A DNA stretch of 64,000 nt. Source: Stropharia rugosoannulata. Taxonomy: Eukaryota; Basidiomycota; Agaricomycetes; Agaricales; Strophariaceae. Where the stretch lies: NCBI GenBank assembly GCA_028532985.1, contig JANCIK010000002.1:868001-932000 (forward strand), written 5' to 3'. Positions 60,811-64,000 of the stretch are shown here, in pieces (the stretch's first letter is position 1; every line of letters begins with the position of its first letter). The notes under the pieces are model-generated. The model was not told the origin of the DNA. It did no database searches and was given only the letters and a program-made list of their open reading frames with translations. A program made the position numbers and the translations under genes.

Positions 60811-62826
60811 CATTCAGGGTTTTTAATGGGGTACTCCAGGATGAAAGACTAGCCTGTGGATAGGCCCACAGGACACTCAAGGAAGGTGGGAAAAGTCATC
60901 CAGCTTGTCGCGTTGAAGGCATACCGTAGTCGTGTCCAAGTCGCGTCTTGAGAATATACAAGCTGAGTTTCAATTACGCCGTACCTCACGTGAATACGCC
61001 TGGGGCCAGGTCCGCCCGCAGAGAGCCACTCGACGAACTCCGAGATGGACACTGGAGTAGCTGGTAGACATTAGTCATTAGTTTCCAGCTGTGAACAGAA
61101 GGACAGACTTTACAGGTGTAGGTTCCATTGATAATATTATTGCAAGATCGCTAAAATGATAAGGAGAAGCTGTGAACAAAATAAAAAATCATCAAACAAA
61201 GAGAGCTCACATTGCAAGAGCTCACGTTCCAAAACATACAAAGGGCTATACTTCGTCAGATTCGTCTTTATGGAAGAAGGTAAAGGGCGTACCTTGAGCA
61301 CAATAATATCTTCTGCAGTAGCATCTGATTTCAATATCTTGCGCGGGGAGGAATCATGTCCGAGATTGTTCAGGTTTTTGTTTATCCTACTAATACTACG
61401 CTCTGCATGAGCGAGGGGGTGCCTGGTAAACGCGACTGCCTTGGATGACCGTGCTGCCCACGATTCTGCGGCTCTGGTAGCTTCCTGTGCTCAAGCAGTG
61501 GTCTGGATAGTAGCTGCAGATGCTGAGACGGTGACAGGGCTGCTTTTTGGCTACAGGTGTAAACAGTCAGAAGGTCCGTTAGTGGGATAGCTGCGCGCGG
61601 GAGAACACAGAGAGACTAGAGTTGGGCCTGACTCATAGTCTATAGCTATCAGCGCGCATCATGACTACGAGCGCCTGCGCGCACCTATTGTGAGAAGGAT
61701 TGGGCAGCGAACTGTACAAGTTTTTAAAAGTGCATAGCTTGGCCATCTGTGCGAGCAATTAGGTGTGTGTAGAACGGTTAAGCACCAGCCAAGTGCGGTG
61801 TGAGTACAGCTGAGCGAGTACCAAGGGCGGTGTGAAGGGCTGTGCGCGCATCTCATGTGCGCGCGTTGCAAAGGCAGAATTGGCCTAAGTCCACACATCA
61901 TGTGACCGTGGCGGCGCGCATCAAAAAGACGCGCGAAAGCCCGAGGGAACGAACGACATGCGCGCAGCGGCTGCCCAGGGGCTGGAACACTAAAGGGGAG
62001 CCCGGATGCGATGCGCGGACCTTTGGCCGCGCGTTGCTAGTATTTACTTTACCGTATCATTAGTACACAAGCGCGCATCGCATATAAACCTGTATCTTTG
62101 TCTATAGGAATTTAAGCAATTGTCTACCCACTAGATCTGTGTGCTGGGTTCCGTCCCAGGCCGTCAGCGGGCTGTGTTTAGCTTTTGTTAGGGTCTTAAC
62201 TGTGAAGTGTTTGTGAATCATAGGAGTTTTGGATAGCTTCTGGCCACCGGGTCATTTGGAGAGCTCAGTGAGGAGTCAGTACAACCGTGTACGGAAACTC
62301 GCACTGTAGTGTTTAGACTGTGAGACTGCACCGCCGGGTGAAAGACTTTGGAGAGTCTTGGGATTGTTGGACTTTGGAGAGTCCGCGCATCGCACGAGGT
62401 CACCGGACCCGGAAGTGCGCGCAGCGAAGCCGTTCGCTAAAAACAATTTATTTCATTCATCATTTTGCCTAGCGTACGCCACTAGCAACCGGGCTCTATC
62501 CGAGATTTACTAGAATTAAACCCCTCCTTACAAACGAACTTGCAGGCCCTACTTGCTGTTACAAAGACTAGAGGACACGAGGTGCGCGCATTGCACGCCC
62601 AGAACGGGAACCAGAGCAGAGCATAGATTATACTAGCCATTTAGTTGAGGGCGTTCGCTCGATCTAAGGGATAGGATCTCGCTCCGCTGGGTGTGTGTGT
62701 GTGTTGTGTTTCGCGATTTCGAGTCTAGCTACGCAGTAGACCTCTCATCTGGAGCCCACCGCGAGGGGAAGGTTCAGAAATCTCATTTAGTGTTTCGGGA
62801 ACTACGGCTTGCGCCTATTACAATAA
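60811..62826. other. region with no supported gene; probable 5' part of the next retroelement
   Basis: From about 61550 the sequence becomes rich in GCGCGC-type words and resembles the leader/LTR of the Gypsy element whose gag follows. I could not define LTR ends because the second LTR lies outside the window. Short open frames are not supported. Confidence 0.45.
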
Positions 62827-63411
62827 ATTACAAAAATTTCAAATAAAACGGGGACGAGTAACAAGCGAGGCAAATTTCCTGCGCCTTCATCGCTCGCCGA
62901 GCCAGAAGAAGCCAGACCATCTTTTGGAACGGTGCCTTCACGCGAGAGAACCACGAGGAGCAAGAAAGACGCTGAGCTGGTAGAGCCGTTGGTAATTACA
63001 CCAACGCGAGATAGAAAAGCAAAGAAAAGAGCAAGGGAGGAAGCGCAGTTGCATATCGATACCCAGGGATTAGCGCAGCGCATCCCAGGTGCGCTCACCG
63101 AAAGCGACTCGGAACTAAGAGTAGGGACTAGTGGATTTTGGGGACCACCATCTGGCATTGAATCAGAAGGCCAATTAGTGGACGGTGATATTACCCTTGA
63201 AACCGCACCATTTGGTACTTCTGATAGCCAAGCTACCCAAGACACCCCTCCTCCATTCTCGGAAGTATTTGGGACTGCTAAGACATCCGCGCAGCGCACG
63301 GCGGAAAATAGCGAAAGTGAGGCAGAGCGCGTAGCGAGAGATATATTTGAAGGAGACTTGTCAGATCTTTCAGAAAGCGAACGAAATTCACCCCCACGAG
63401 AACCAGAAACT

Positions 63412-64000
63412 ATGCCTAAGGATATGTCCATGCCAGTACGCGGTGCGCGCGGCGCGCCGAGCTTCGATCCTGCTGCAGAGCGCGATGAGCTGCCGCGGTA
63501 CTTTGAGGACCTGGAGGATTGGTTTAAGCGCGCGGAGGTGACGGAGGACGATGAAAAGAGGGGATATGTAATAAAATATGTACCCATGCAGACGGCGGAG
63601 GAGTGGAAGAATTTACCAGGTTATGATACCAAGGGGTACGCGGAGCTCAAGAAAATGATTCTCAACGAGTACCCGGAGGTGATCAGCATTCAGACAGGGT
63701 CCATCGCGCGGCTCAAGAAGCTCTGCAAGGAGAATCAGCGCATCTCGGAGGAAGACCTCCAGGTGTTGCTGGACTTTAAGCGCGCATTCTTGGCCGAGGC
63801 CGCTAAGCTCACGAAGGCGCCTACCCTGCTCGCGAATCATACCTTGGTGACTTACTTCACCAATAGTCTCACTGCGGGGTTCAGGGATCGATTGTTTAAT
63901 AAACTGGACATTGATTACACGACGCGCGCATCGTTCGACAAGTTCTTGACTGAGCGCAATATACAGTTCACCGCACCTACTGGGATGACGGTAGAAGCGC
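63412..64000 (+). CDS. Gypsy-type gag, cut by the right edge
   Basis: The frame is open from 62827 to the window end, but its first ATG is at 63412 (MPKDMSMPVRGARGAPSFDP). A capsid-like region follows: RYFEDLEDWFKRAEVTEDDE, EWKNLPGYDTKGYAELKKMI, and FKRAFLAEAAKLTKAPTLL. This matches gag proteins of Agaricomycete Ty3/Gypsy elements, where MPVRGARGAP-type starts are common. The upstream open 585 bases are Glu/Pro/Ser-rich and could be an N-terminal extension joined to an unseen exon. The rest of gag and pol lies outside the window. It is unlike the other gag here, so this is a different element family. Confidence 0.8.
   Translation, partial: MPKDMSMPVRGARGAPSFDPAAERDELPRYFEDLEDWFKRAEVTEDDEKRGYVIKYVPMQTAEEWKNLPGYDTKGYAELKKMILNEYPEVISIQTGSIARLKKLCKENQRISEEDLQVLLDFKRAFLAEAAKLTKAPTLLANHTLVTYFTNSLTAGFRDRLFNKLDIDYTTRASFDKFLTERNIQFTAPTGMTVEA

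Noticed and set aside
1..64000. tRNA, rRNA or CRISPR features
   Set aside because: No tRNA B-box with a matching acceptor stem, no rRNA core sequence and no regularly spaced repeat array were found by eye.

Overview
The window looks like the nuclear genome of a mushroom-forming basidiomycete (Agaricomycetes). Genes carry many short GT-AG introns of about 45-65 bases. The gene families are fungal (APC permease, kinesin-3, cyclopropane-fatty-acid synthase), HET-domain genes occur in tandem, and a TET/JBP-like dioxygenase sits beside a DUF6532-like gene, a combination typical of Agaricomycetes. Every spliced model given as a CDS was built by hand; for all complete models the exon lengths sum to a multiple of three.

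Left half (1-32006), a conserved housekeeping block: a LIM-binding-domain co-regulator running off the left edge (minus); IMP3 (plus), whose start codon lies only 53 bases from it; two WW-domain proteins; a 22-exon kinesin-3; a cfs1-like cyclopropane-fatty-acid synthase (minus); ARL2 (minus), divergent from eIF5B (plus); and an APC amino-acid/GABA-type permease. Exons of 7-21 nt recur throughout this block, including inside catalytic or binding motifs, and two introns need GC donors.

Middle (32007-46687), accessory: about 5 kb with no convincing gene, then a HET-domain cluster made of a decayed copy, an intact 673-residue copy and a copy cut short after the HET domain, with a short direct repeat after the first two. 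A Copia-type gag fragment follows.

Right part (46688-64000), mobile-element rich: an intact 492-residue DUF6532-like gene lies 83 bases downstream of a TET/JBP-like 2OG-Fe(II) dioxygenase gene on the same strand. The dioxygenase gene is split by a 7356-bp Ty3/Gypsy chromovirus with a GGTAA target-site duplication. Removing the element and one duplication copy leaves a continuous 1001-codon frame (stop included) that also holds two in-frame TGA codons. The chromovirus has near-identical LTRs with an array of TGACTCA motifs, three TGA stops in pol, a chromodomain, and two extra ORFs after pol, the second ending in a CCHC zinc knuckle. Beyond it are a decayed alcohol dehydrogenase and, at the right edge, the gag of a second Gypsy-type element.
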